A stretch of 64,000 bases of DNA from Brachyspira sp949287565 (GCF_036997615.1 NZ_JAWLQA010000005.1), one strand, 5' to 3'. Counted from the first letter of the stretch, positions 35,903 to 45,837 are shown. The notes: generated from the sequence alone by a model not told the origin. Numbers and translations are program-made.

Positions 35903-37150
35903 TTATACAGATTTGTTTTTTCTATTTTTGAATAATATTAAAACTATAAACATAATTACGGGAAATATCACAGCGAATAATATACCTATTTTTAATCCTG
36001 CTTGTATATAATCACTATTAATCAACATAAAACTAAATCTATCAGAAATATTTCTATTATTTGAAACAAGCCCAACTATACCAGGTCCTATAGAACAGCC
36101 CACATCACCAGCCAAAGCAAGCAATGCAAACATAGCAGTTCCTCCCATATTATAATTTTTGGCAGCAAGAGAAAATACAGAAGGCCACATTATAGCCACT
36201 GATAAACCTGAAATACCGCATCCTATTAATGATAAGAATGCATAAGGACTAAACACGGTTACAAAATACCCTATAATACAGAAAAATGCTGATACAATCA
36301 AAGACTTTTCTATATTTATACTTTCAGACTTCATTCCGTAAACAAGTCTTACTATACCCATACAGAATGCGAACATACAAGCACCGAATATATCTCCTAT
36401 ATTCTTATTAACATTAAGTCCTAATTCAGCAAATAATGATACCCACTGTGCTATTGACTGCTCGCTTGCCCCAGCACATATCATAAGTATAACAAATACC
36501 AAAACTATTTTTACAGATAATAATTTCCTTATAGAAACCGTATTATCACTATTCATATTATCTTCATGGGTTTTCAAAACATTAAGAGGCACATTTGCAA
36601 ATAAAAATATATTGATAAATGGAATAATAGCCCAAATCATAGACATATATCTCCAATTTTCAATGCCGAATATATTGAAATACAAAGTTGAAAATATAAC
36701 TACAGCCATAGAACCCCAACAGTAAAATGAATGCAGTATATTCATAGCCTTAGTCTTTTGTTTTTCAGGAAGTGCCTCTACGATAGGACTAACTAAAACT
36801 TCTATCAATCCTCCGCTTATTGCATTAATAAAAAAGCATACAAGTATTGCAGTATAAGGCTCAATATAAAAAGGAAGTATGCCAAGTAAAAATAATCCTA
36901 AAGCTGAAAATATATGTGCAGCTACTATAGGTATTCTGTATCCGATTTTATCAATAAATTTAATTGCCAAAAAATCTATAATCATTTGAACAGCAAAATT
37001 AAAAGAAGAAAGCAAACCTATATGAGTTAATGATATATTAAAATCTTTCTGGAACATTATAAAAACTAAAGGAGGAAATATATTTATAATAGCCTGATTC
37101 ACATATCCTATATAACTAGCATATAATGTATGAGTATAATTAAGTTTCAT
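35903..37150 (-). CDS. MFS transporter
   Basis: 415 aa with about 12 membrane segments. The N-terminus is LYASYIGYVNQAIINIFPPLVFIMFQKDFNISLTHIGLL. A MFS-A-like loop is seen at KFIDKIGYRIPI. A central charged loop follows segment 6 (VPLNVLKTHEDNMNSDN). It is probably a proton-coupled or facilitated exporter or importer of a small molecule. The substrate cannot be told. The start is near the edge of the first helix. It lies 42 nt after lepB on the same strand. Confidence 0.87.
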   Translation of the reverse strand: MKLNYTHTLYASYIGYVNQAIINIFPPLVFIMFQKDFNISLTHIGLLSSFNFAVQMIIDFLAIKFIDKIGYRIPIVAAHIFSALGLFLLGILPFYIEPYTAILVCFFINAISGGLIEVLVSPIVEALPEKQKTKAMNILHSFYCWGSMAVVIFSTLYFNIFGIENWRYMSMIWAIIPFINIFLFANVPLNVLKTHEDNMNSDNTVSIRKLLSVKIVLVFVILMICAGASEQSIAQWVSLFAELGLNVNKNIGDIFGACMFAFCMGIVRLVYGMKSESINIEKSLIVSAFFCIIGYFVTVFSPYAFLSLIGCGISGLSVAIMWPSVFSLAAKNYNMGGTAMFALLALAGDVGCSIGPGIVGLVSNNRNISDRFSFMLINSDYIQAGLKIGILFAVIFPVIMFIVLILFKNRKNKSV

Positions 37151-37192
37151 AAAAAACTCGGTATAATATAAATTGATTTAGAAATATTTTTA

Positions 37193-37924
37193 TTATTTAG
37201 AAATAACTTTTCCGTCTATATTTGAGAAATGAACATTACCGAAATCTCTGCTGTCATAACCATAATCTCTATTATCAGAAAGCACAAAATATTCATTGTA
37301 GCCTATGATATAAGGTCCGAAATTATCTCTTGTGGACACTTCAGCATCTAATATCCTTCCGTCAAATTCCACATTGGCCCAAGGCTCATTGAGAACTTCT
37401 CCGTTTATATAAACAACCTTATTTCTTATTTCTATAGTTTCATTTGGAAGCCCTACAACTCTTTTTATTAAATATCTGGTATTCGATATATTAACATTTC
37501 CAAAAGTTATAAAATAAACAAAGTATGAAGCAAATCTTTTTAAAAAGAATTCTTTTTCAGTTCTGGGATCTATCATAAATACAATATCTCCCCTCTTGGG
37601 TCTTGAGAATATAATAGTTTTTCCAGTAAGAGATGAAACAAAAGGTTTTAATGCAATACCATATCTTAATTTAGAAGTGATTAATATTTCATTAGGCTCT
37701 ATGGTATTCATCATTGTAGAACTTTTCATTCTATCAATTCTTATAAACAAAGTAAAAATACCAAATAAAACAAAAGCAATAATAAAGCCTAATATCAATC
37801 TAGCAACTACTCTATAAAGCAGGCTATTGCTCCTATAATATATAAAGATAAAAGGTTTTAATACAGCTTTGAGTGCATTAAGTTTTTCTTTTTTTAATTC
37901 TTCTCTATCATAAGAATAATTCAT
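37193..37924 (-). CDS. lepB: Signal peptidase I
   Basis: 243 aa S26 membrane serine protease that cleaves Sec signal peptides. One membrane segment at about 35-65 precedes the nucleophile Ser in MKSSTMMNTIEPNE (usual SxSMxPT, here STMMNT). The general-base Lys is in YLIKRVVGLPNETIEI. The C-terminal box is YFVLSDNRDYGYDSRDFG. The gene lies 37 nt downstream of gatC on the same strand. Confidence 0.9.
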   Translation of the reverse strand: MNYSYDREELKKEKLNALKAVLKPFIFIYYRSNSLLYRVVARLILGFIIAFVLFGIFTLFIRIDRMKSSTMMNTIEPNEILITSKLRYGIALKPFVSSLTGKTIIFSRPKRGDIVFMIDPRTEKEFFLKRFASYFVYFITFGNVNISNTRYLIKRVVGLPNETIEIRNKVVYINGEVLNEPWANVEFDGRILDAEVSTRDNFGPYIIGYNEYFVLSDNRDYGYDSRDFGNVHFSNIDGKVISK

Positions 37925-37961
37925 CTATAATTGATGACCTCTGTAAATTAAAAGTAATTTT

Positions 37962-38285
37962 TTATGATTTTTTAGCCTGATGCTCGCTATTTTCTAAAGC
38001 TGCAGGAACTGCTGGAACTACGATATAACCGTATTCACCGCTTCTGCATAAGTCCATTATTACTTCATTATCTAATGTAGGACCTTGAACATCTTCTCTT
38101 AAATATTCAGGTAAATCTATAACATGATATAGAGGATCGATACCATCAACATTAACTTCAAATAATCCTTCTATAAACTCTAAGTCTTTATTTAATCTAT
38201 CTAACATTTCATCTTTTTGACTTTCTTCTATTCTTAATCTTGTTTGATATAAAAGAGCTTCTAATTCTTCTCTGTCTGTAGTCAT
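37962..38285 (-). CDS. gatC: Asp/Glu-tRNA amidotransferase subunit C
   Basis: 107 aa from ATG 38285. This start is preferred over 38318 because AAGGATA lies just upstream and GatC begins here in sequence (TTDREELEALLYQTRLRIEESQ). GatC stabilises GatA-GatB, which converts Glu-tRNA(Gln) or Asp-tRNA(Asn). Characteristic LNKDLEFIEGLFEVNVDGIDPLYHV and LREDV are seen, with GYIVVP near the end. gatA and gatB are not in this window. Confidence 0.9.
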   Translation of the reverse strand: MTTDREELEALLYQTRLRIEESQKDEMLDRLNKDLEFIEGLFEVNVDGIDPLYHVIDLPEYLREDVQGPTLDNEVIMDLCRSGEYGYIVVPAVPAALENSEHQAKKS

Positions 38286-38586
38286 TATTATATCCTTAAA
38301 AATTATAATTATAAACATAATATACTATAATCAATAATTTTTCAATAGTTTATATATTTTTTTAATATCATTGATTATATTTATAAAAAATACAAATTTT
38401 ATATTTTTGCTATTTAAATTTTATGTAAAACAATGTATCATTTTTCAAAATTAATTAACATAATATTAAATTAATAAGTAAAAAATATACTAAAAAATAC
38501 CGTTATTTATACTATTGATAAAAATTTTTTGTTAATATAATATTGTAAATATTAATAATAATTCTTAAAAGGTAAAAGGTTTATTT
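38286..38586. other. Intergenic, AT-rich, candidate PBP2 promoter
   Basis: The 301-bp gap between divergent gatC and mrdA holds no reading frame. A candidate promoter is TTGATA (38515-38520) with perfect TATAAT (38536-38541), spacing 15. Otherwise I see only AT-rich sequence. Confidence 0.4.
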
Positions 38587-40599
38587 ATGAATTTTTTAGA
38601 AATAGAATTAAATAAAGATAAAAAAATAATAAGCGAAGATTTTAAATATAGAAAAAGATTAATAGTAGTATTTATAATATCAATATTGGTTTCCGCCTTA
38701 TTATTGATAAGATTATTCTATTTACAAATAATACAAAATGAACATTATGACAGCTTAGCAAGAAACAATAAAGAACAAATTATACCTATAGATGCATACA
38801 GGGGTGAAATATACGATAGAAATGGTGTTATAGTAGCAGAAAATATAAAAACCTACACAATGTATATGATACCCGTTTATTTACCTAAAAATTATTTTGA
38901 AAGAGAAGAATTATTATATAGAGTGTCCAAAGTATTTAATATAGATTTAGGACATATAAAATCAAGTTTAGAAAAAGTATCAAAAAACAGCTATGAATCA
39001 GTAGAAATATCAGAAAATATAAGCATGGCACAAATGAGTTATTTGGCAGAGAGGTCTGAAGAATACCCCGGAGTTTATTACGGCAGCAAATCGGTAAGAC
39101 ACTACCCTCTTGGCGAAACTATGACGCATGTACTTGGATATATAGGAAACATATCACAGGAAGAGTTTGAAAGCAAACAAGCAGAGGGATATAGAAGAAA
39201 CAGTGTAATAGGTAAAGAAGGTGTTGAACAGTTTTATGATAAAGAGCTTAGAGGAATAGACGGTTATGTTCAGTGGATAGTAGACTCAAGAAACAGAGTA
39301 AAAGAAACTATAAGCCCTGCAATAGGAAAGCCTATACCGGGAAAAAAACTTATATTGAGTATAGATTCTAAAATACAAAAAGACGCTGAAGACCTAATCA
39401 GAGAGCAAGTTGGTACTGTAATAGTATCAAAACCTACTACAGGCGAAATATTAGCTATGGTAAGCTCTCCTTGGTATGATCCTAACATCTTTATAGGTAA
39501 AATAGACAGACAAAAATATGCAGAACTTATAAATAACCCAGCAAATCCATTCTGGAATAAGGCTATAAGAGGAAGATATCCTCCAGGTTCTACATTCAAG
39601 CTTGTAACAGCAGTAGGAGCATTAACTGAGAAAAGAATAGGTGTTAATACAACAAGATTCTGCGGCGGCGGTATGCTTCTTGAAAATAGATTTTACAGAT
39701 GTACAGGTCAGCATGGATATGTAAATATGTATAAAGCTATACAGTATTCATGCAATACATATTTCTATAACCTAGCTTATGAATTAGGACCTAACTTCAT
39801 TAAAAGATATGCTGAAATGTTAGGTTTCGGTGATGTTACAGGTATAGATTTACCTGGTGAAAAGGTTGGAGTTGTTCCTAGTGCCGATTGGAAAAGAAGA
39901 AAAATCGGAGAGTATTGGTGGGACGGTGATACTATTCAATACGTTATGGGACAAGGTTATATGTCTGCTACACCTATAGCGGTTCATATGGCAACTTCAG
40001 CTATAATCAATGATGGTATAATGTACAGACCTCATGTTGTTAAAGAGATAAGAAGTTCTCAAACTGATGAAGTTATATACAATAATGATAAAGTAATAAT
40101 TAAAAAATTAGATATAGATAAGAATATATTTACAGTAGTAAAAGAAGGTATGAGAATGGCTGTAACAGGCGGTACTGCTAGAAATGGTGCTTGGTCGCCT
40201 AATATTAAATTGGCAGCAAAAACAGGTACAGCACAAAACGCTCAAGGTAAAGACCATACTTGGGTTACAATATTCGGACCTTATAATCCTAGACCTACTG
40301 ATGATATGATAGCCGTTACAGTTATGCTTGAGCATAGTGGTGGCGGTGGTGGTACTACTGCAGGCCCTATAGCTACTGCAATGCTTCGTTCTATATTAGG
40401 CGGAGAAGATGCTGTAGAGGCTAGAAATGTAATTTATGCTAGAATGCAGTATATTTATCAGCAAATAAGACTTGCAAGAGAAAAAATGAGAGCAGAGGCA
40501 GAAGCTCAGCAAAACGGAGAAACTTTAGAAAATATTGACGGAGAACAGCAAAAACAAGAAGAAAAAACTGAAGAAGACGAGAGGATAAAATATGAATGA
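38587..40599 (+). CDS. mrdA: Penicillin-binding protein 2 (elongasome transpeptidase)
   Basis: 670 aa class B PBP that cross-links peptidoglycan during cell elongation. One N-terminal membrane segment at about 24-45 is followed by AYRGEIYDRNGVIVAEN (dimerisation domain start). The transpeptidase motifs are PGSTFK (SxxK), SCNTYF (SxN) and KTGTAQ (KTG). The last 45 residues are a Glu/Gln-rich tail (AEAEAQQNGETLENIDGEQQ), which is unusual. An AAAAGGT site precedes the ATG. It overlaps rodA by 8 nt. Confidence 0.94.
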   Translation: MNFLEIELNKDKKIISEDFKYRKRLIVVFIISILVSALLLIRLFYLQIIQNEHYDSLARNNKEQIIPIDAYRGEIYDRNGVIVAENIKTYTMYMIPVYLPKNYFEREELLYRVSKVFNIDLGHIKSSLEKVSKNSYESVEISENISMAQMSYLAERSEEYPGVYYGSKSVRHYPLGETMTHVLGYIGNISQEEFESKQAEGYRRNSVIGKEGVEQFYDKELRGIDGYVQWIVDSRNRVKETISPAIGKPIPGKKLILSIDSKIQKDAEDLIREQVGTVIVSKPTTGEILAMVSSPWYDPNIFIGKIDRQKYAELINNPANPFWNKAIRGRYPPGSTFKLVTAVGALTEKRIGVNTTRFCGGGMLLENRFYRCTGQHGYVNMYKAIQYSCNTYFYNLAYELGPNFIKRYAEMLGFGDVTGIDLPGEKVGVVPSADWKRRKIGEYWWDGDTIQYVMGQGYMSATPIAVHMATSAIINDGIMYRPHVVKEIRSSQTDEVIYNNDKVIIKKLDIDKNIFTVVKEGMRMAVTGGTARNGAWSPNIKLAAKTGTAQNAQGKDHTWVTIFGPYNPRPTDDMIAVTVMLEHSGGGGGTTAGPIATAMLRSILGGEDAVEARNVIYARMQYIYQQIRLAREKMRAEAEAQQNGETLENIDGEQQKQEEKTEEDERIKYE

Positions 40600-41908
40600 T
40601 AAAAAAGAATTAAAAAAATTATTTGTCTTCGATTGGAAAATATTAGCAGCTGTAATATTTTTAATGACTGCAGGGGCTATTGCTGTATATTCTTCAACAT
40701 ACTCACCTGAATCCGGAAAAACTAGCTGGATGTTTTTAAAGTTTATATTCTTCTGTGCAACAGGTATAGTTTTAATATTCATCAGTATGTTTATAAATTA
40801 TACTAAATTGGCAGAACATAGAATGTCTTTATATATACCTATGCTTGGGGTATTAATATTAGTATTGATACCCGGAATAGGAACTACAGTAAACGGCAGC
40901 AGCAGCTGGTTATTTGGTATGCAGCCTTCTGAATTCGGTAAAATAGTTGTTATAATCTTTCTAGCCGGTTATTTGGATCAAATAGGAGATAAGATAAAAG
41001 AAATAAAATATTTCGCTTTGGCAGGACTTTTTATTTCAATACCTATAGGTTTAGTACTTCTTCAGCCTGACTTGGGTACTGTGCTTGTATATTGTTTTAT
41101 AGTATTCATAATGCTTTTTGTGGGCGGTGTTCCTACAAGATATATTATAGCTTTAATAAGTATAGGCGTTATAGGGCTTTCAATACCTATGTTCCTTGAA
41201 TATAAAAGAATGTCTGATGATATAGATAATATTTTATTTAACTTCTTATCTCAAAGAATATATATAGGTTATTTGGCAGGAATATTTTTATTTGTATCTG
41301 CACTACTCCTTACATTGAATTTCTATATGAATAGTAAATATGTTGGTTTATTAGCATTTACTTTCTTTGTATTATTCTTATGTATGGGAGCAGCATTAAC
41401 TTTTGACATAGGATTAAAAGAGTATCAAAAGCAAAGATTATTAGTATTTATGAACCCTCAATTAACTAGATTAAGTTCCGGTTATAATATAATACAATCT
41501 CTTATAGCTGTAGGAAGCGGAGGATTATTCGGAGAAGGATTTTTAAATGGAAGTCAGTCACAATTAAACTTCATTCCGCAGCAGGTAAATGACTTCATAT
41601 TCTCAAATATATGTGAAGAATGGGGATTTATAGGAAGTGCTTTGGTAGTTTTGGCTTATGCTGTTATATTTATAAGAGGAACAATGGCAGCATATTTTGC
41701 TAAGGATAGACTCGGAGCTTTGATAGTATCCGGAGTAATAGCTATGTTTTTATGCCATGTTATTATTAATATAGGAATGGTTGTTGGAATAATGCCTATT
41801 ACAGGATTAACTTTGCCATTTATAAGCAGCGGAGGTTCATCTATATGGACTTTTGCAATATCAATAGGTTTAATATTTAATGTAGAAGCAAGAAGGTATG
41901 TTCATTAA
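40592..41908 (+). CDS. rodA: RodA peptidoglycan glycosyltransferase (SEDS)
   Basis: 438 aa integral membrane protein that polymerises glycan strands with PBP2. SEDS features: GTTVNGSSSWL, GMQPSEFGK, LLQPDLGT, the catalytic-Asp region, QSLIAVGSGGLFGEGFLNGSQ and the C-terminal LTLPFISSGGSS. It is translated from a GAGGATA site inside the end of mrdA. The pair is a standard elongasome operon. Confidence 0.95.
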   Translation: MNDKKELKKLFVFDWKILAAVIFLMTAGAIAVYSSTYSPESGKTSWMFLKFIFFCATGIVLIFISMFINYTKLAEHRMSLYIPMLGVLILVLIPGIGTTVNGSSSWLFGMQPSEFGKIVVIIFLAGYLDQIGDKIKEIKYFALAGLFISIPIGLVLLQPDLGTVLVYCFIVFIMLFVGGVPTRYIIALISIGVIGLSIPMFLEYKRMSDDIDNILFNFLSQRIYIGYLAGIFLFVSALLLTLNFYMNSKYVGLLAFTFFVLFLCMGAALTFDIGLKEYQKQRLLVFMNPQLTRLSSGYNIIQSLIAVGSGGLFGEGFLNGSQSQLNFIPQQVNDFIFSNICEEWGFIGSALVVLAYAVIFIRGTMAAYFAKDRLGALIVSGVIAMFLCHVIINIGMVVGIMPITGLTLPFISSGGSSIWTFAISIGLIFNVEARRYVH

Positions 41909-41920
41909 AAAGTTTGAGTT

Positions 41921-43072
41921 ATGAAAAATAATATTTTAACAGAAAAAATTTTAATTGTAGATTCCAGTATAGACTATGCTAAATTTCTACAAACCTTTTT
42001 GAAGGAATCAGGATATTTATGCTATATAGCTTTATCTTATGATGAGGCCATTAATATGTCTTATGATAAAATACCTGATTGTATATTAGTTGATTATATG
42101 CTTCCTAATGCAGGAGCCTGCCGACTTTCACAGCATATAAAAAACGATAATATGTTAAAAAATATTACTATACTATTTTTGACAGCAACTAATAGCAAAT
42201 CCGAATTTCTAAAGGCTTATGAATGCGGTGCCGATGGTTTTTTCTTAAAATCATTAGATACAGATATTTTATTATCAAAAGTTAAATCATATATAAGATT
42301 AAAAAAAGTTATAGAATCTAATATAATGTATATGAATATGCTAAAACAGGATATTGAATATGCATCAAAATTGCAAAAATCGATACTCTCTTATGGAAAT
42401 ACCTCAATACCTAAAAATGACATATCTATTTTTCATTATGCCCCTAATGAAGTATCAGGTGATTATAGCGGAATAAAAAGCATTAATGATGGATGGTACT
42501 CTATACTTTTGGCAGATGTATCCGGACATGGTGTGGCTGCTAGTATGCTTACAATACTTATAAAATCTTTTTTTGATTCTCATATTGTAACTAATTCTCA
42601 TAATACTTCTCCTGCTAATTTCATAAAAGAGCTTAATCAATTTTTTATAGAAGAAAATTTTGATAAAAACTTATTCGCCTCTGTATTTTATGCTACATAC
42701 AATAATGAAACAGGAGAATTAATATGCTCATCAGCAGGTTCACCTAAACCATTATTCAAATCCAAAGATGAAATACTTGAAATTGATGTAGGCGGACCTT
42801 TAATAGGAATGACAGAAGATATCGAATACACTGAAACTAAAATACAATTAAATCATAATGATATATTGTTTATATTCACAGACGGTGCTTATGAAATATT
42901 TGATAAAGACGGTAAAATGTTTGGAGATGAACTTTTAAAAAATGTATTTACAAAACATTCGCATAAAGATGTTAATGTAATAAAAGACAGTATAATAAAA
43001 GAATTAAAATCATTTTCAGATAATATATTATCAGATGACATAAGTATGATAATCTTAAGAAGAACTAATTAA
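41921..43072 (+). CDS. Response regulator with PP2C (RsbU-type) phosphatase output
   Basis: 383 aa. Residues 10-125 are a receiver domain. The phospho-acceptor Asp is in DCILVDYMLPNAG and the conserved Lys in FFLKSLD. A short helical linker follows. Residues about 180-380 are a PP2C/SpoIIE phosphatase with metal Asp in LLADVSGHGVAASM, FTDGAYEIFD and SDDISMIIL. Such proteins dephosphorylate anti-sigma-factor antagonists. It starts 12 nt after rodA, so it may be cotranscribed with it; partners are not in the window. Confidence 0.9.
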   Translation: MKNNILTEKILIVDSSIDYAKFLQTFLKESGYLCYIALSYDEAINMSYDKIPDCILVDYMLPNAGACRLSQHIKNDNMLKNITILFLTATNSKSEFLKAYECGADGFFLKSLDTDILLSKVKSYIRLKKVIESNIMYMNMLKQDIEYASKLQKSILSYGNTSIPKNDISIFHYAPNEVSGDYSGIKSINDGWYSILLADVSGHGVAASMLTILIKSFFDSHIVTNSHNTSPANFIKELNQFFIEENFDKNLFASVFYATYNNETGELICSSAGSPKPLFKSKDEILEIDVGGPLIGMTEDIEYTETKIQLNHNDILFIFTDGAYEIFDKDGKMFGDELLKNVFTKHSHKDVNVIKDSIIKELKSFSDNILSDDISMIILRRTN

Positions 43073-43172
43073 TAAAAGAAAGAAATCATAAATTATCAGC
43101 TAATATAAAATATACTATATCACAATATTTACAACTTTTTGTAAAAAAATTATAATTTATTTACATTTTTAT

Positions 43173-43200
43173 TTGACATGTAAAAATATTTTTCTATACT
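43173..43200 (+). promoter_or_regulatory. Strong sigma-70 promoter of the acetate carrier gene
   Basis: TTGACA (43173-43178), 16-bp spacer, TATACT (43195-43200), 30 bp before the ATG. Confidence 0.75.
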
Positions 43201-43230
43201 AAGTTAATAAATGGGTATAGGAGTATTTAA

Positions 43231-43842
43231 ATGAACAATGAAGTAAAAGTAACACACACATTAGCAGACCCTTCGCCGTACGGTTTATTTGGTCTTGCTG
43301 TAATCACATTTGTGGCATCTACTCAAAAGTTAGGTATCACTACAGGTGTATCAGGGCTTATCCCTTGGGCAATATTCTTAGGATGTATACCTCAATTTGT
43401 AGCCGCTATTGTAGATTTTAAAAAAGACAATGTATTCGGTGCAACTGTATTCGGATCATTTGGATTGTTTTGGTTTGCAGTAGCTGTTGTTTGGCTTATA
43501 TCTGTAGGAGTATTTGGAGAAGATATGAAAAGCACTCTTGATATGAAACAATTCGGAGTTGTATGTGTAGCATATTTATTCCTTGTTGTACCTTTGACTT
43601 TTGGTGCTGCTGAAGCTCATAAAGTTTTATTCTTTATCTTTATTGCAGTAGATGTATTATTAGTAGCTATGGCATTAAACTATTTTGGTATAGCTCCTAA
43701 AGAAACTCAGATTGTAGCTGGAATATCTGAACTTGCTGCTGCTTTAATAGGTTTCTATGGATGTGCTGCTGGAGTATTAAATAAAAACTTAGGAAGAGTA
43801 GTATTGCCTGTTGGAAAACCACTAGGAATATTCAAAAAATAG
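43231..43842 (+). CDS. satP: Acetate uptake carrier, GPR1/FUN34/YaaH (SatP) family
   Basis: 203 aa with six membrane segments, the family's usual form. The N-terminal signature ADPSPYGLFGLAVITF corresponds to NPAPLGL. GVSGLIPWAIFLGCIPQFVAAIVDF and FGSFGLFWFAVAVVW follow. It transports acetate or succinate, likely proton-coupled. It has its own strong promoter and terminator, so it is a single-gene unit, probably well expressed. Confidence 0.92.
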   Translation: MNNEVKVTHTLADPSPYGLFGLAVITFVASTQKLGITTGVSGLIPWAIFLGCIPQFVAAIVDFKKDNVFGATVFGSFGLFWFAVAVVWLISVGVFGEDMKSTLDMKQFGVVCVAYLFLVVPLTFGAAEAHKVLFFIFIAVDVLLVAMALNYFGIAPKETQIVAGISELAAALIGFYGCAAGVLNKNLGRVVLPVGKPLGIFKK

Positions 43843-43866
43843 TATATATAGTATATTTTAGAAAAG

Positions 43867-43902
43867 AAGGTCATATATAATCAATTATATATGGCCTTTT
43901 TT
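43867..43902 (+). terminator. Intrinsic terminator after the acetate carrier gene
   Basis: AAGGTCATATATAAT (43867-43881) pairs with ATTATATATGGCCTT (43884-43898) with one G-T pair. T6 follows. Confidence 0.85.
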
Positions 43903-43988
43903 ATATGATATTTTTATCTAAATAATAAAAAAATATGATAACTAAATATTTTATTATTACGATAATAATTATGATAACAAAATATTAG

Positions 43989-44017
43989 TTGACATATTAT
44001 TGTTTTTTCTATATTAT
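43989..44017 (+). promoter_or_regulatory. Candidate promoter of the flbB-like gene
   Basis: TTGACA (43989-43994), 17-bp spacer, TATTAT (44012-44017), 42 bp before the start. Confidence 0.6.
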
Positions 44018-44059
44018 GTTATTATATATTTATCTATTGCAATAAGGTGATTAAAGGTT

Positions 44060-44785
44060 ATGAAATTAAAAATAGGAATTTTAACTATAGTAAACTTAAT
44101 AGCATTTATAGCACTATTATATATGTTTGATATATTCGGTGTTGTTAATTATTATACTTTAATGCGTAATAAAATAGCACCTAATGTACCGGGCTTTTTA
44201 ACAAGATTCACTCAAAAACCTAGAGTAGAAGACATGACTCTTTTAGCTAGAGAAGATCTTAATAAAATGAGAGAATCATTCAATTTAAGAGAAAAAGATT
44301 TACAGGCTCAGGAGTCTTTAATAGCAAGCAGAGCAATAGAATTAAATACTCAATCTGAATTAATAGAACAAGACAGACAAAATCTTTTAAATGCTTGGTC
44401 TAATTATCAGGCTACTATGGATGAATCTTCTCAGTATCAATTAGTATTGACAGATTTAGCTAATAAAATCAATAGTATGCCTCCTCAAAACTCTGTTGCA
44501 CTACTTAATCAGTTGGCTGCTAATGGTTCTGATGACTTAATCATAGACGTATTATTAGAAATGGATTCTATAGCTGCTGCTGAAGGAAGAAACAGTACAA
44601 CTTCTTATCTTTTAAGTTTGATGGATCCAAATGTAGCTGCTAGAATATTAGAGAAATATGAAGCAAGATCTAATCCTGGAAATAATACTGTACCTTCTTC
44701 ACCTAATGACTTCCCTAATTATTTACCTGATCAGATGAATAATGATGCTATGCTTAATGAAGGCATAATGGATATGGGAGCATAA
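44060..44785 (+). CDS. flbB: FlbB-like periplasmic flagellar collar protein
   Basis: 241 aa. One N-terminal membrane segment (6-28) is followed by FGVVNYYTLMRNKIAP and a coiled coil (about 55-115; REDLNKMRESFNLREKDLQAQESL). A MotE-like C-terminal helical domain has SLMDPNVAARILEKY. This order matches spirochaete FlbB, which forms the base of the collar around the periplasmic flagellar motor. Call rests on architecture and remembered sequence pattern; other MotE-like proteins remain possible. Single gene with its own promoter and terminator. Confidence 0.62.
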   Translation: MKLKIGILTIVNLIAFIALLYMFDIFGVVNYYTLMRNKIAPNVPGFLTRFTQKPRVEDMTLLAREDLNKMRESFNLREKDLQAQESLIASRAIELNTQSELIEQDRQNLLNAWSNYQATMDESSQYQLVLTDLANKINSMPPQNSVALLNQLAANGSDDLIIDVLLEMDSIAAAEGRNSTTSYLLSLMDPNVAARILEKYEARSNPGNNTVPSSPNDFPNYLPDQMNNDAMLNEGIMDMGA

Positions 44786-44809
44786 AACTTTATATTAAAA
44801 ATAATGAGC

Positions 44810-44839
44810 CGTTTCTAAATATTTAGAAGCGACTTTTTT
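44810..44839 (+). terminator. Intrinsic terminator after the flbB-like gene
   Basis: CGTTTCTAAAT (44810-44820) pairs with ATTTAGAAGCG (44821-44831) with one T-G pair. The tip forms the loop and T6 follows at 44834-44839. Confidence 0.75.
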
Positions 44840-44899
44840 ATTTTAACTTAAAAATCAATATTGACAAATAAAGGCTTATAGGGTATAACTTCATTAAAA

Positions 44900-45056
44900 G
44901 TTAGTATGACAGCAGAATTCATTGATAATAATGAAAATTCTAAAGAATAAAAAACGACTGCTAAACAGATTGACAGCAATGCAGAAGCTAATAAAACTTT
45001 ATAAAGATGTTATAATGGATAAAATATCAAAATTATTAAATCTTGATAAAAAATAA
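44900..45056 (+). pseudogene. Remnant of a duplicate of the following exported-protein gene
   Basis: The DNA aligns with the 3' end of the next gene (about 45543-45700). Shared are ATTGATAATA, the AAAACAACTGC/AAAACGACTGC segment, AAGATGTTA-AATGGATA and TATCAAAATTATT, both ending in TCTTGAT and a stop. The remnant has an in-frame TAA at about 44948 and a 1-nt deletion near 45003. No 5' part is visible. I infer an old tandem duplication with loss of one copy. Confidence 0.7.
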
Positions 45057-45115
45057 AAATTATGACATAAGCATAATTAATGAAACAAAACATATAACTT
45101 ATGGAGATTATATCT

Positions 45116-45700
45116 ATGAAAAAAATTATATTAATATTTTTAGCAATATTTTCTTTTAATCTTTATTCCCAGAATATTGATGATAAACCTATGAAAATAA
45201 ATAAAAATTATTTCACTGATGATGGTAATTTGAAAAACAATAGAAATTTATCCGTTTATGCTATTAGAAAAATTAGATTCACAGATAAATCATCTTATGA
45301 AATGATAATATTAAAAAATAATTATTGGTATTATTACAGTCTATTTCAAATAGAACAAAACAATAAATACAATTATATAGGAACTATTGCTTTTAAAAGT
45401 TTTAATCAAACAGAAGGACTTGTTGGAAATATAGTTTATAAAGATAATTTTTTCACTTTAGAACATACTGTTATGTCTAATCTAAAAATGTATATAACAT
45501 TCAAATATAATGATGATAAAAAAATATATTTAGATAAAGCTAGTATGATTGTAGATATTATTGATAATAGTGCCACAGCAAATACTAATGAATCCAAAAC
45601 AACTGCCAAGCAGGTTAATGGTAATGTAGTACCTAATAAGATTTTATACGAAGATGTTACAATGGATATGGTATCAAAATTATTGAGTCTTGATTTATAA
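45116..45700 (+). CDS. Exported protein of unknown function
   Basis: 194 aa from ATG 45116. The start is set by GGAG at 45103-45106 and by the signal peptide MKKIILIFLAIFSFNLYSQ. The mature part is beta-rich (YAIRKIRFTDKSSYEMIILKNNYWYYY) with a C-terminal helix, EDVTMDMVSKLLSLDL. I do not recognise the family. A decayed partial copy of its 3' end lies immediately upstream. Confidence 0.7.
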   Translation: MKKIILIFLAIFSFNLYSQNIDDKPMKINKNYFTDDGNLKNNRNLSVYAIRKIRFTDKSSYEMIILKNNYWYYYSLFQIEQNNKYNYIGTIAFKSFNQTEGLVGNIVYKDNFFTLEHTVMSNLKMYITFKYNDDKKIYLDKASMIVDIIDNSATANTNESKTTAKQVNGNVVPNKILYEDVTMDMVSKLLSLDL

Positions 45701-45817
45701 TTATATTTTCTAAATAACTAATTATAAAAAATATAATTTTTTATTAAGATATTAAAATATATACCTAAACAAATACAGTTTGTCAAAAATATAAATTTAT
45801 TTTTGTTTTTATATCTG

Positions 45818-45837
45818 GGGCTTTGCCCCATACCCCA
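45818..45837. repeat. G-rich 20-bp repeat, copy B (inverted)
   Basis: GGGCTTTGCCCC plus ATACCCCA. Reverse complement of 32459-32478 at 18 of 20 positions. It forms a small GGGG/CCCC hairpin itself. Confidence 0.6.

Noticed and set aside
38286..38318. Longer gatC with an 11-residue hydrophobic start
   Set aside because: A ribosome-binding site and the family N-terminus both place the start at 38285.
39270..39599. 109-residue antisense frame inside the PBP2 gene
   Set aside because: Shadow of the transpeptidase coding frame; no start signal.
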